DNA of 64,000 nucleotides. Source: Homalodisca vitripennis. Taxonomy: Eukaryota; Arthropoda; Insecta; Hemiptera; Cicadellidae. Below are positions 22,314 through 34,310 of this stretch, piece after piece; positions within the stretch are counted from its first letter, which is position 1, and each line of letters opens with the position of its first letter. Where the stretch lies: the NCBI RefSeq assembly GCF_021130785.1, contig NC_060207.1:104655001-104719000 (forward strand), read 5' to 3'. Below the pieces are notes generated by a model. It was not told where the DNA came from. It saw only the letters and a list, made by a program, of their open reading frames with translations, and did no database searches. Position numbers and translations under genes: made by a program.

Positions 22314-23237
22314 CTAAAACCTATCCAAGTCCGCCTGGCAAGTCACCTGAAACACTGGCGCCTTCTCTTCCTTTCTGAGAAAAATTTTTCCACCTCGAAC
22401 CCAGAGATACTTGAAGCTCTTTTCTTTCTTGACTTGTCGCGCCGCCGCTAGCAGACGCCTTCTCGCCTGTGATAAAGCCTTATTTATATAAATGGGCTGA
22501 TCCATGCTGAGGTTCATGTGTCTGGTGGAGAAGTTGCTCTTGACACGGCACTTCCTCAGCAGTTCCTCTTTGTCCAGACGTCGAACGAATTTGACCACAA
22601 TTCCTGGTTGCGGACTGTTCGGGCCAGGTCTCCTTCCCAAGCGATGACAGTTGTCAATCATCGAGTCCGTGATCTCCAAGTCGAGCGCCTTTCCAACTTC
22701 CTTTACGACCGCCACTACGTCTTCGTTCTTCTGTTGAGGGATGCCATGTATCTTCACAGAATTGACTCTAGAGTATTGTTCCAAGTCGTCAATACGCATC
22801 TCCAGACTGCTCACTTTCTCTCGAAGGCTTCTGTTTTCCGCAGCCAGCTCGTCAATCATCCTGAGGCACTTTTCAAGGGAAGCAGTTTGCTCTTTGATAG
22901 CTTTCGTGTTGTCTTCCAGTTTATCACTCAAAGCTTCATATGATGTATTAACATTTTTTTCAGCTTGTTTTTGATTTTCAAAAATTTCCGTCACCTTTTT
23001 CATTACATCTTCCAGTGTAAGTTTTCCTTCCGTCATTTCAGAGTCGAATCTCATGCTCTTACGTCTCGTCTGAGCACAAGCCTGACACCTCCACACCAAG
23101 CCATCGACCGATATACATTCGATGTCCGCTTTACTCATCCGGAGACAACTGCCGTGAAATTCCTTCTCACAATCACGACACTGTAACTTTACTTGCTTTG
23201 AAGTTATTGACTTTAGACATACTTCACAGCTTGACAT
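22314..23237 (-). CDS. LINE ORF1: PHD finger, coiled coil and L1-like RNA-binding protein
   Basis: A complete 307-residue frame. I start it at the ATG at 23237 (MSSCEVCLK), because the finger begins at once; the frame stays open a further 30 residues upstream but those are hydrophobic and unlike a protein start. Residues 4-54 form a perfect C4-H-C3 PHD zinc finger (Cys4, 7, 20, 23, His28, Cys31, 51, 54). Residues about 75-150 are a charged heptad coiled coil ending LEMRIDDLEQYSR, likely for trimer or dimer formation. Residues about 150-250 (VNSVKIHGIPQQ, then CHRLGRRPG, IVVKFVRR) are the RRM-like domain of L1-type ORF1 proteins, and the C-terminus is basic. It would bind element RNA in a ribonucleoprotein particle. 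It is uninterrupted although the adjoining ORF2 is broken, so it could still serve related elements in trans. Overlapping plus-strand frames are shadows. Confidence 0.9.
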   Translation of the reverse strand: MSSCEVCLKSITSKQVKLQCRDCEKEFHGSCLRMSKADIECISVDGLVWRCQACAQTRRKSMRFDSEMTEGKLTLEDVMKKVTEIFENQKQAEKNVNTSYEALSDKLEDNTKAIKEQTASLEKCLRMIDELAAENRSLREKVSSLEMRIDDLEQYSRVNSVKIHGIPQQKNEDVVAVVKEVGKALDLEITDSMIDNCHRLGRRPGPNSPQPGIVVKFVRRLDKEELLRKCRVKSNFSTRHMNLSMDQPIYINKALSQARRRLLAAARQVKKEKSFKYLWVRGGKIFLRKEEKAPVFQVTCQADLDRF

Positions 23238-23400
23238 CTCTAATAGTTGAATATATCGAATTGCAGTGAAAATATATATTTGCAAAAATAAAACTCCGGC
23301 AAAATGTTTACTTTTTATATCTGGCACGCACTTATGGACGCGAAATTAATACTCGCGAGCGAGACCGGAGCGTTATCTACTAGATCCGTCTTATCTGAGT

Positions 23401-24287
23401 GCTGGCTCATCACTGAACATCAAAAGTGTGGGAACATGCGTGGTACATTTTTATGAGCCTCCCAGGAAACAATGTGAAGACACTGTTCTTCTATCCTGTT
23501 GTATATGTCGGCGACTTTATAGCCATAATTGCCAGTGGAGATGAAACGCCTACGTTTCTGAGAATGAAAATCGGGTAGTTCTACCTGAGTGGATCATAAA
23601 TTATAATCTTTCTTTGATTTTCTATGCGAAAGATAGGAGCACATAATTTTCAGCCCTATGGTAGCGTGTATATTCACCTGATCTATCCTTTTGTTCTCGC
23701 GATGGGTCATTAAAACGCGCCCTAGATACAACGTCAATGCCGATTGGAAGATGAAAGCTTGAGTAGAAATAATATGTATCCTCCTATTTAGTAATTTTGA
23801 CGATTTCATAGAACTGCTTCTAGCTACTGATAAAGGTTGCATACCTAGGATTCAGAAATAATGTTTTTTAACCTACAGAAGCTAAATATGACCCAACTGT
23901 TTGCTGAACTCATTTAATAATGTCAAGTACAAACAATCCATGGCATGACTTCACCTTACATCATTCATAAGGTTTGATCACGTTTTGAGAAAACATTCTA
24001 TCCTCAAAAAAATCTCCTAGACAATCTGATTTCTAGGACATAGCCAACAGGATTTGTAGCCTTATAGAAATTAGGACGTCCGCCGTCTGAGCTGCGATGT
24101 AAATTGGATAAGTTGCAAGTATGGACGAAGTTTTCCCTAAAATAATTGCATTTTGTATGTTCGCTCAGAAACTCGATCATTATGCTTCTTGTTGTTTTCC
24201 ATAGAATCATCTCAAACGGATCTTCTGCGAAATGCTTTTAAAATATCTAAATTAACTGCTATTATGAATCTACCTCCCAATATCCCT
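23401..24287. other. Non-coding DNA, upstream part of a LINE relic possible
   Basis: No reading frame recognisable. Part of this may be the further decayed upstream region of the plus-strand LINE relic that becomes legible from 24288. Confidence 0.4.
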
Positions 24288-24710
24288 TCTTAGTGTATTA
24301 TAAGTAGCTCGAAAGACTCATAACCATATTTCACTTATTCTTAATACTTGTGTCTTTCCTGAACATGCTGGTTTCAGATCTGGTTATAACTGCAGGGTCT
24401 TAGCGTACGCATATCTCAATTTGGCTAAGTATGAAAAGAAGCTCACATAATTTGCTACTCTGACAAGACGTACGGAAAAATGGCCTCCTGGTGAATTTAA
24501 GGCTTAATCCCTTCCATTCTTCAATAACAGCTTGTAAGCCCTACGTTGAGTGACTGATGTTTGGTCAAGGTTAATCTGGATACTAACGAAAGTGATTGTA
24601 TGAACATGATGGTATACCCCAGGGTTCGTTCGTTGTGTCTATACTGTTTAATGTTTATAGTGATGACATTTCGAAGACACTGTTTAGAAATTTAAAATTA
24701 AATTTATTGA
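24288..24710 (+). pseudogene. Decayed LINE reverse transcriptase, second lineage
   Basis: One plus-strand frame reads LSVL-stop-VARKTHNHI, then FPEHAGFRSGYNCRVLA at about 24355-24410 (family QAGFRPGRSC, followed by a VLALT segment). After a stop and a divergent stretch where LTRRTEKW stands in place of the LTAAYDTVW motif, GIPQGSFVVSILFNVYSDDI appears at about 24611-24670 (family GLPQGSVLAPLLFNIYTNDL). These wordings belong to the Jockey-like LINEs with an AGFRPG motif, a different lineage from the minus-strand element next door. The YADD block is not legible, as the frame dissolves into AT-rich sequence after 24700. Dead, with several stops. Confidence 0.75.
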
Positions 24711-27700
24711 TTTATTGATATTTATACTACAACAGTCTAAAACATGTATCAAGCCAATTCATACTGCTCTTGTTTCAGGACACATAAGTGTCCATGTGAA
24801 GGAAATTACAATCAGGTCTGACCTTGCTATTCTCAGTCGCCCGACCAATCACAAACGGTAGTAGCAGCTTTTACCTCATAAACGTGATGTCTAGTCAAAT
24901 GTAACATCTGGTTTAATAGCATACAATTTACACAATATGGAGCAAATCCACACAACTTAGAGATTACTTGAGACTGATATCATCACGTTCAAGATGTATC
25001 TGCATTAGACAACGGAAACGGCGATTATAACATAATAATAATATCTTATAATACTGGCACAATCAACATGTGCAGTGAATTTGAATGTCTTGCATACATA
25101 CATTAGCTCTGCCTCTAGTCCACTATACTACTGAATTGAATAACAACGTCTGGGTAAATAGTGTTAATGTGACAAATAGATGTTTAACTAAACAGGTCAA
25201 TGTGGAGATGTCTGACGCTCTTATGGCAACCTTCCTTCACTAGCTGAGTATTATTGTAATGCTATATGATTTAGCTCATCTGGATTTAAAATGAAATTGG
25301 GACTAGCAGTTTTATATTAAATAAATATTATTTAATCGTAGTCTTGTTTATGTATGTAAAACGTATCAAATTCATCGATATGAAAAAAACCCTGATTTCC
25401 CCCAATAACCTACGCCTAAAACAGTAATTTGTCTGGTACGAAGTCAATGTATTCCTAATACTCTCTCCAGACACAATAAGAACCAGTCTCGTGATAGACT
25501 GTTTTAGTGACTATGTGAAAATTACTTGGAGTAAAAATATATACAGAGATTTTTCATAATATATTTGGTGGATCTATCCATAGTGGAGTAGTCTGAGTGC
25601 TAACCAGTTGGACAAGTAGAAACTTTCATATGCAAAAGCTCGGGAATACAGGGCGAGTGAGCTAAGGTTTCATAAACATATACTAAGAGAACGATTAGTG
25701 CTAAATCATAAAAAGGAACAAATTTAAAAAACAAGGTGTACCAAAACCGGAGACCACGTCTTCGAATCTTAAAAGTTTTAAACATACACCTGTGACATCT
25801 GGCACATTGGAAATTGGTGAAATTGAATTTCAAAAATATTTTACAGTTTCCAAACGGCGGATCAAAGAAATTGGGGTATTACATAAAACTCGATATTTCC
25901 TTCACATTTAATACTCTAATAATGAAACAAGCTAATTTTTAATCTGCAATAAATTATCTTTAAAATTATATGTTACGTAAACATATTTACTTCAATGTTG
26001 TCATAAAAAAAATAAATGATAAGACAAAGTTAAAATGAGTTTAACTAAAAAAAATTAAATAGAAGGGTACATCATCTTGTACCTCAGTGAAGAAAAGCCA
26101 GACTGAGTTTTCATACAGTGCAAATTGGCTATTGAAGTAACCATGCCATTAATCCACGTCCATTACATTTTATAATCGCACCAAATACATAATGTGACTC
26201 TGAATGTAAACAATTTTTTCTGTAGCCTAATATAAATGTTACTGTAACATTAGTTGGCTTCTAGTAAAATATTTAAAATAAATCCACTTAAGTTTTAATG
26301 ATTTATTTACATACAAGCGCGGGTAATTTGGTGCATGAATAAGCAAACAGAGACACTGAACAGTCCATGTTGACAACATAAACACCGGATGAATGAATCA
26401 ATCGTTGTTTATAGCATTGAGTGTTATGTTGGAATCAGTGTGATTGCTTATATGGTTATTTATTCCAAATGTTTACCTCTTTTTACAGCAAATCACATGA
26501 TTAAAGCGGAAATATACGACTAAAAATTAAACTATAGTCAAGTCCGTTTCACAAAAATCAATAAAATAATTGTAAATGTAATGTTTTATTAGCATTTAAT
26601 TTGAAATAACATATCTGCATATTTACCGTCATTGTATTGAAAAACACATATATTTGAATGTGGCATGTTCATATATTGAAGGTGTTAAAAACCTTGTTGC
26701 TTTTCTCCCTTGCTAAAATAAACCTTTTTCTATTTAATAAATACAAGTGAACGTAAACACATCTCTTAATAGATATTTTCTACTTTTGAGATAATAAAGA
26801 ATCCAAGTCAACGCATCAAATAGAAAATCCCTCTTCTATACTGATGTGCTACCGGAGAGGACACACATTACAAAGCATTATTATTTCTGTATCATGTAAA
26901 ACAATGAATGATATAGAAAATAATACTCAAAACCATAAAAAAAGGTCAAACTACTCCACCTACATAATACAATACTTACATAATATGAATAACTCCACCT
27001 ACATAATACAATACTTACATAATATGAATAATATAATAAGGCTCTTAAAACTCAAGTCTATATACGTTATAACAACTGTAACAACTGTTGTGGTATACGT
27101 CTGTGTACCACAACTAAATCTAAATTATAAACCTACTAACGAAACTGATGCAGAGTACCACAGAGATTTGTCTCGCCCTTACAGTCTTTCACACCAAATT
27201 AAGTAGTTTTTCCGTATTAAATGAAAACAAGTGTCAATAATGTCTTACAAAGAATTTGGATTTATTTGTAACATTGTGCCCTACAACGATACAAATATGT
27301 AACATTGAATATTGGAGCCACCGTTGTTATCCGCTGTAGCAATTTGATACTTCAGCACGGGAACCTTTTAAAAACGTACCTTAGGGTTGCATCATGGAAT
27401 TTCCCCATCACTTTTTAAATAGAGCCTCGGCCTCCTTTAATAAAATGTAAACAAAATAAAAACTTTACCATACCAAGAAAGTACAGAATTGAAGCTTTGG
27501 TGTTTTTGTTGTGGACTGATAATAAGTAAATAACCTGTTGTTATCTTGAGAGTTCTTGGCACAGTTGAACATTTTATAAGGATGTGAAGAATCTTACGAG
27601 AAAGATATTGCATTATATCAGTCTTGTTTAATACTTGTCACACTATTGAAACATTATTAATTGTATAAATGTCACGCTGTCTGTGTCTGGATCGCCTTGC

Positions 27701-28376
27701 TCTGTACTATAATAACTGTAACGATTTGTAATTGGTATTTTATAATGAAACATGTTATTATACACTCATTTTATGTATGTAAAAATCTCCATAAATTACT
27801 TGATTCAGCAATTGCATTTTCTATTGAATTCTATTCATACCTACTTTCGGCCAACTTTAATCACTCATGGGGCTGGAAAAATTTCTTTTCGCTCAATTCT
27901 TTTCGCATGTTATGTTCAGAACGAATTGACCTGTATACTTTTGCATAATCTTCACTTCTGGTACATTGTCAACGATGAGTTCGATGATGGTGAATGTTAC
28001 TCCATGGAATTTGACTTATTACATTTTAACATGGGACATACAAAAAAATTTAGATTATTTAAACAGCAAAAATAATAGAATGGAAAGTCAATGCTAAAAG
28101 CCGATGGCAGTATTTGATTCCAACGCATTCTTGCGTTTTAGTACCTTCCCACCTCACAGGAACATTTATTAAACACTGCTATAAAATGTAATCCAATGAA
28201 CAAAAATGTTATCTATCATGTACAAGATATCTCGAGAAAGATCGTTTGCAAACATGTAATCTCAATTCTTCGTAGACACGTCACAAAGCCCATCATTCGG
28301 TAGGCTGACACAACTTCTCTTATGTCTGCCGGGCGATGTAAAGGTTTCCTATAGTTCCGGAATCCGTTTGTCTGTC
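24711..28376. other. Non-coding AT-rich DNA; a 39-bp duplication at 26954-27031
   Basis: No supported gene. CTCCACCTACATAATACAAT starts at 26954 and, 39 bp later, at 26993, in two perfect copies. Because 39 is divisible by three the duplication is carried in an open frame (26844-27206, 120 codons) as a repeated 13-residue block ending in NMNN; the frame has no recognisable domain and I do not call it a gene. The two overlapping frames at 27661-28075 are likewise unsupported. Confidence 0.45.
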
Positions 28377-28435
28377 TGCAGAACGTCTCGAAAATTAACC
28401 GAGCCACAGACTTGAAATGTTGCATGCACCTTTTT
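28377..28435 (-). repeat. Second copy of the TTTCAAGTCT...GAGA dispersed repeat
   Basis: Minus strand GCAACATTTCAAGTCTGTGG, then TTTTCGAGACG and CAGACAGACAAACGG, is homologous to 7670-7735. A 69-codon frame over it is not a gene. Confidence 0.5.
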
Positions 28436-31400
28436 TAATATTGGAAGATTTGAGGATCATATGGGGTTGTCTATACGACCTTCGAACCCTATTGAATCTA
28501 TTTCTTACAATTTTGCTTCAAAAAGTGCACATAATAAGAGCTTTTATTATTGTATGACAGAACGGTCTTGTTTTAATACCACCCAAAAACTTTTGTTCAA
28601 CTTAAAAATTATTTTTTGATCTTTTGCCGTTTAGATAATCCGGTACTTTGATACGTATCGATAGATAAATGTACAAGGAATCTGTAAGTAAAAAACACAC
28701 AAAAACATACAAAGTCATAAGACTGGTTGAGACGATTCAGAGAGGTGGATGAGGTCATCATTTTGTATTAAAGTGTTAACACGTGTAAACAATAATATAT
28801 TAGACTTATTACAGTACTCAAGAAAGTCTCGTAATGTTATATGAGACTTTGGCCAATGGTTTGGCTTTTATGAGCAACTCGTTTGGTTTTAGAATTCAAA
28901 CATGTAATTTCATGATATCTAATTAAAGAAAGTACAATATATTCTCACCACGCCGATAAGATCTCACGTGCACCAATCACTTGTAGTAGAAGAAACGCTT
29001 CTCATCGGGCGTGTTTCATCCTTTTCCAGCATTATCAACTTTCTCTCGCTTGAAAGCGTTCGGTGAATTACTAGTTTTCCTTTCGAGCTCAATTACAGTT
29101 TATTTCTCAATAATCAATGATCAATGAATTGCAAAGCACGATAGCATATGATTGCTCTTACATATACAATCCACTAAAGATCACGTTATATCAGGATCAA
29201 ATCGGAATTAGAGGATGTTACCTATTAATAACATACATTATGCATATACATTATATGGCTTGTACTGTATATAGTTTAGAGCAATACATGTAAAATGTAG
29301 TAATTATAATCGAAAACAATAATAATGAATACATTTTTATTTTCAAGATAAGAACAGATTTTTAATTCAAAAGATGTGTAGAGATATACACATGGTTTAA
29401 ACTTTTTTTCAAAGATTTTTAAATCGATAGAGGATTTTTTTCTCAGAAAGAAATTGATCATTAGCCACGCTAACTTTGATGCAGGATAAAATGGAAGGGG
29501 TTAAGAATATAAAACAATAATTTTTTCTCGGATTTCTTTTTCAAAATACACTTCAAACCGGCCACCAGGCACAAAAATTATAATTATATAATCGTCTTAG
29601 ACATCTAGATAAATCAAGCCGCCACAGATAAATCAAGGGATCATACATAGTTAGCTGACTATTTACGTGTTTCAAGTTTAGTTTAAATTTATCAAGCTAA
29701 AAAACATAAGATCTGAGAAAAATTTGTCATTTCATATTTTAACCCTTTTGATAAACCCGCCCCCACTATTTTGATATCAACCAAAACTTATGCGGCTGGC
29801 GATAAATATATATTTAGAGGTAAATTTCTATTGATTTCAAGAATAATCTGGTTGTGTAAATTAGCCATGCAAATTAGCCCTCGGACTCTGGACTACATAG
29901 CACTCGCCAAGACGAATAGTTAATGTAGTCCACTTTAACCTCATGACTGTTTCACACACTTTTGTGGTTTTCCGAAAGCATTAAGTGTTGATGGGTCATG
30001 TGAATAGTGTAAATAATGTACTACGTTTGCCTATTTACTGAAAGAAATAGAGAATATAAATTATTTATTTATATAAAGTTTATGGAGGAAATAATTGAAT
30101 TATTATTACTTAGTTTTAGCTAACAAGTTAAAAAATACTCTTTTTGTTTGTAAATATTGTAATTTGAAAAGAAATCTAATCCTAAGGTTATAAAAAATAA
30201 AATTTTTTATATGAGTAAAATATAAATAATACAATATCCTATAATTGATTGCCTGTTGAGCAGTCAAACTTCACATAATTTTGTACAGTTATGGCACCAA
30301 TTTAGTAAGTAATTATTTACGAGATAGGCATACAGCGTAAAAATAAGAAGCCAAAATGAAAGTAGAATGCTACGTTCTTTCCTGATCGTTAAGTTAGAAG
30401 TAACAACAAAAATGACGAAACCCAAACATACAAAATTGGTGATTGTAATACTCGGCCAAACATCCACGTTTCCACAACACACATAGATTTCTACGAGCAC
30501 GCAAATGTTTGCGTTTTGGTATGTTTGTGACGGTACACAAGCATGTTATACTTCACAAGGCTAGTACAGCTAGTATTAGCATGAGTGAAATATGTTTACG
30601 TTCTATAATACATTTTAGACCAATTTTACAATATAATTTACGAACATATTGGTACAATTGTTAGATAACGTTCATAGAAATTTAAAAACTTTTCTGGTTT
30701 TCTTTGCTAAATGTAAGAACCATATTTCGCCAATGTCACCTATCTTTTTTGAAAAAGTGTATTTATTTATAGGGTAGATATTTACATTAATGCATCTTTA
30801 TAAATGATAAGATCCCATATACAAAAAAATCAAGTGTTTAAACGCATTGTATTTTTATGAACAACTTGTCTGCTTATAATTACTAAGATATGTTGAAGAG
30901 AATGGTTTCAAACATTCGTCACACCAAAACCTGTATACAAATAAAACTTGAAAATCAACAATGTGTCTTCTATTTATATTTAAAGGTGAAGTTATCACTA
31001 AAATCTATCTTTCTACCAACACTGGGAGAATGGATATTTATATTGACTAGCCATAGGTACTTTTTCTACTGAATGAAGTGAACATAACAATTGTTTCATG
31101 CTGAAACACAATTTAATATGATATATAGATAAATACTTCTTGTCTTTAGGCAAATTATACTTTATACTTCATGTAATTTTAAACAAATCAGTGCATACTA
31201 TTATTTAAGAATACAAAACCCATGTTATTAACATATAGTGTTTCTTGTATTTACAACAAAAATAATCAACTTTACCGGACAAACCCACAACTTTTCATCT
31301 GTATCTTGCAGACCATTTAAATGCTGGTCATAATGTTCATAAGTTCATAATGATTGTACGTTCGAAACTTTTCGATCCCTTACCAGATTAACAGGTTAAT

Positions 31401-31841
31401 GGAACGGAAAGGATCGGACGATTGTACGCTTTTCTGCTAGGCCAGTTATTTAACTATTTGCTTGAGGGATCGTTATTTTCCGGTCGAGAATATTTGTTTA
31501 TGCCGACAGTGAAATGTAAGTAAATATGTATCAATCAATGTGGAAAAGTATATAACAGCCCACGACAAAGACTAAATTGAGGTGGATCGCAATTGAGTGG
31601 TTATCTTATCCCCGCAGGGACCAGGATTCACTTTAACAGGTTGGTTTCACCTTAAGTCCTTAACGGTTGTGATAAGTGCTCCAGATCATCAACAATAACA
31701 AATAAAATTATATTGGAACGAATGGTGCAACAAAAATACTGGGTGCACAACATTTACTGGAGATCGATTATAACCACCCGACACCTCTCTCAGATCGGAT
31801 CAGGCTAAATACGGGAACATCAAACATGGACAGAGAAGTTC
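28436..31841. other. Non-coding AT-rich DNA, nothing recognised
   Basis: Short open frames on both strands (29276-29461, 30264-30500, 30890-31072) have background base composition and no domains. The last 250 bases before the satellite are somewhat GC-richer but I can name nothing in them. Confidence 0.5.
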
Positions 31842-33947
31842 AATTCCACGTATGTTTGTGAGGTGACACTATACTATGGGAGCTAATTAGGGTGTAACAA
31901 ACAGCCACAGAGCATCGCCTGTGCGACGTTATTCGCAGATGAGACTACCCAAGCATTTCCACGTCTGTTTGTGAGGTGACACTATACTGTCGGAGCTAAT
32001 TAGGGTGTGACAAACAGCCTCAGAGCATCGCTTGTGTGACGTTATTCGCAGATGAGACTACCCAAGCATTTCAACGTCTGTTTGTGAGGTGACACTATAC
32101 TGTCGGAGCTAATTAGGGTGTGACAAACAGCCACAGAGCATCGCTTGTGTGACGTTATTCGCAGATGAGACTACCCAAGCATTTCAACGTCTGTTTGTGA
32201 GGTGACACTATACTGTCGGAGCTAATTAGGGTGTGTCAAACAGCCTCAGAGCATCGCTTGTGTGACGTTATTCGCAGATGAGACTACCCAAGCATTTCAA
32301 CGTCTGTTTGTGAGGTGACACTATACTGTCGGAGCTAATTAGGGTGTGACAAACAGCCTCAGAGCATCACTTGTGTGACGTTATTCGCAGATGAGAGTAA
32401 CCAAGCATTTCCACGTCTGTTTGTGAGGTGACACTATACTGTCGGGGCTAATTAGGGTGTGACAAACAGCCTCAGAGCATCACTTGTGTGACGTTATTCG
32501 CAGATGAGAGTAACCAAGCATTTCCACGTATGTTTGGGATGTGACACTATACTGTCGGAGCTAATTAGGATGTGACAAACAGCCTCAGAGCATCACTTGT
32601 GTGACGTTATTCGCAGATGAGAGTAACCAAGCATTTCCACGTATGTTAGTGAGGTGACACTATACTGTCGGAGCTAATTAGGGTGTGGCAATCAACATCA
32701 GAGCATCGCTTGTGCGACGTTATTCTCAGATGAGAGTAACGAAGCATTTCCACGTATGTTTGGGATGTGACACTATACTATCGGGGCTAATTAGGGTGTG
32801 ACAAACAGCCTCAGAGCATCTCTTGTGTGACGTTATTCGCAGATGAGAGTAACCAAGCATTTCCACATATGTTTGGGATGTGACACTATACTGTCGAAGC
32901 TAATTAGGGTGTGACAAACAGCCTCAGAGCATCGCTTGTGCGACGTTATTCGCAGATGAGTGTAACCAAGCATTTCCACGTATGTTTGGGATGTGACACT
33001 ATACTGTCGGAGCTAATTAGGGTGTGACAAACAGCCTCAGAGCATCGCTTGTGCGACGTTATTCGCAGATGAGTGTAACCAAGCATTTACACGTATGTTT
33101 GGGATGTGACACTATGCTATCGGGGCTAATTAGGGTGTGACAAACAGCCTCAGAGCATCGCTTGTGCGACGTTATTCGCAGATGAGTGTAACCAAGCATT
33201 TCCACGTATGTTTGGGATGTGACACTATACTGTCGGAGCTAATTAGGGTGTGACAAACAGCCTCAGAGCATCGCTTGTGCGACGTTATTCGCAGATGAGT
33301 GTAACCAAGCATTTACACGTATGTTTGGGATGTGACACTATGCTATCGGGGCTAATTAGGGTGTGACAAACAGCCTCAGAGCATCGCTTGTGCGACGTTA
33401 TTCGCAGATGAGTGTAACCAAGCATTTCCACGTATGTTTGGGATGTGACACTATGCTATCGGGGCTAATTAGGGTGTGACAAACAGCCTCAGAGCATCGC
33501 TTGTGCGACGTTATTCGCAGATGAGTGTAACCAAGCATTTACACGTATGTTTGGGATGTGACACTATGCTATCGGGGCTAATTAGGGTGTGACAAACAGC
33601 CTCAGAGCATCGCTTGTGCGACGTTATTCGCAGATGAGTGTAACCAAGCATTTACACGTATGTTTGGGATGTGACACTATGCTATCGGGGCTAATTAGGG
33701 TGTGACAAACAGCCTCAGAGCATCGCTTGTGCGACGTTATTCGCAGATGAGTGTAACCAAGCATTTCCACGTATGTTTGGGATGTGACACTATACTGTCG
33801 GAGCTAATTAGGGTGTGACAAACAGCCTCAGAGCATCGCTTGTGCGACGTTATTCGCAGATGAGTGTAACCAAGCATTTACACGTATGTTTGGGATGTGA
33901 CACTATGCTATCGGGGCTAATTAGGGTGCGACAATCAACCTCAGAGC
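31842..33947. repeat. 113-bp tandem satellite, 19 copies
   Basis: GCTAATTAGG recurs at 31882, 31995, 32108 and on to 33916 with an exact 113-bp period and no indels. Variants are ordered along the array: ACTACCC and GTTTGTGAGG in copies 1-4, AGAGTAACC in copies 5-9, GTTTGGGATG from copy 9 on (already in copy 7), and TGAGTGTAACC from copy 10. From copy 11 two unit types occur, TTTCCACG with ATACTGTCGGAG, and TTTACACG with ATGCTATCGGGG; they alternate in copies 11-14 and 18-19. Each unit contains GTGTGACGTTATTCGC or GTGCGACGTTATTCGC. No long frame runs through it. The array ends in a diverged half-unit at CAACCTCAGAGCG. Confidence 0.98.
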
Positions 33948-34118
33948 GTAACTCGAATTAAATGTAAATCAAAATGTGATCAAATTGTTTTAAATCCATC
34001 TTAACAGTAATTCTGGAACTGGTTGTACGAATCTTGGTGTTGACGGACGCATCTTTACATACAGCCTTTTATAGAAGATTGATCGTTTTGTTAAGTTACC
34101 AATAAAAACAATTTGTAC

Positions 34119-34310
34119 GCTTGGTGCGATTCTTAGCTGCGTATATACCTGTGGTCCTTGTGGCATACAGGAAGTATGTCAAGCGCTTTGATTCTAAATT
34201 AATTTATTTCGTGTTGTTGGTACGACTGTTTGCTGCGTATATATGTGTAGTCCTTGTAGCATAAAGTAGGTTTGTCAAGAGCTCTGATTCTAAAATTACT
34301 AATTTTGTGT
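34119..34310. repeat. 96-bp tandem duplication beside the satellite
   Basis: GCTGCGTATATACCTGTGGTCC at 34136 recurs as GCTGCGTATATATGTGTAGTCC at 34232, each followed by TTGT.GCATA and TGTCAAG.GCT. Two diverged copies. Unrelated in sequence to the 113-bp unit. Confidence 0.8.

Larger units (their letters stand above)
18740..23400 (-). mobile_element. Near-full-length LINE (CR1/Jockey group), two ORFs
   Basis: A non-LTR retrotransposon lying on the minus strand: 5' UTR from about 23400 to 23238, ORF1 (23237-22314), a 279-bp gap, ORF2 (22034-19125) and a 3' UTR of nearly 400 bp with a terminal hairpin (18771-18796). The two-ORF plan, a PHD finger in ORF1 and the APE-type endonuclease plus reverse transcriptase in ORF2 are those of the CR1/Jockey superfamily of arthropods. 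ORF1 is intact while ORF2 has two frameshifts and a nonsense codon, so this copy cannot move by itself. Outer limits are approximate: the 5' end is taken from the change to a GC-richer stretch (GAGACCGGAGCG near 23360) and the 3' end from the hairpin. No target site duplication was found, which is usual for CR1-like elements. Confidence 0.9.

Noticed and set aside
22518..23186. Plus-strand frames of 73-141 codons over the LINE ORF1
   Set aside because: Shadows of the real minus-strand ORF1, which has the zinc-finger and coiled-coil motifs.
26844..27206. 120-codon plus-strand frame with a duplicated 13-residue block
   Set aside because: The duplication is a 39-bp DNA repeat that happens to keep frame; no family resemblance.
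31780..31841. 5S rRNA-like or other RNA gene just before the satellite
   Set aside because: A few words sounded like structured RNA, but no internal promoter or consistent fold can be shown.
31842..33947. CRISPR-like array in the 113-bp repeat
   Set aside because: The unit is continuous, with variation shared between copies, so it is an ordinary satellite.
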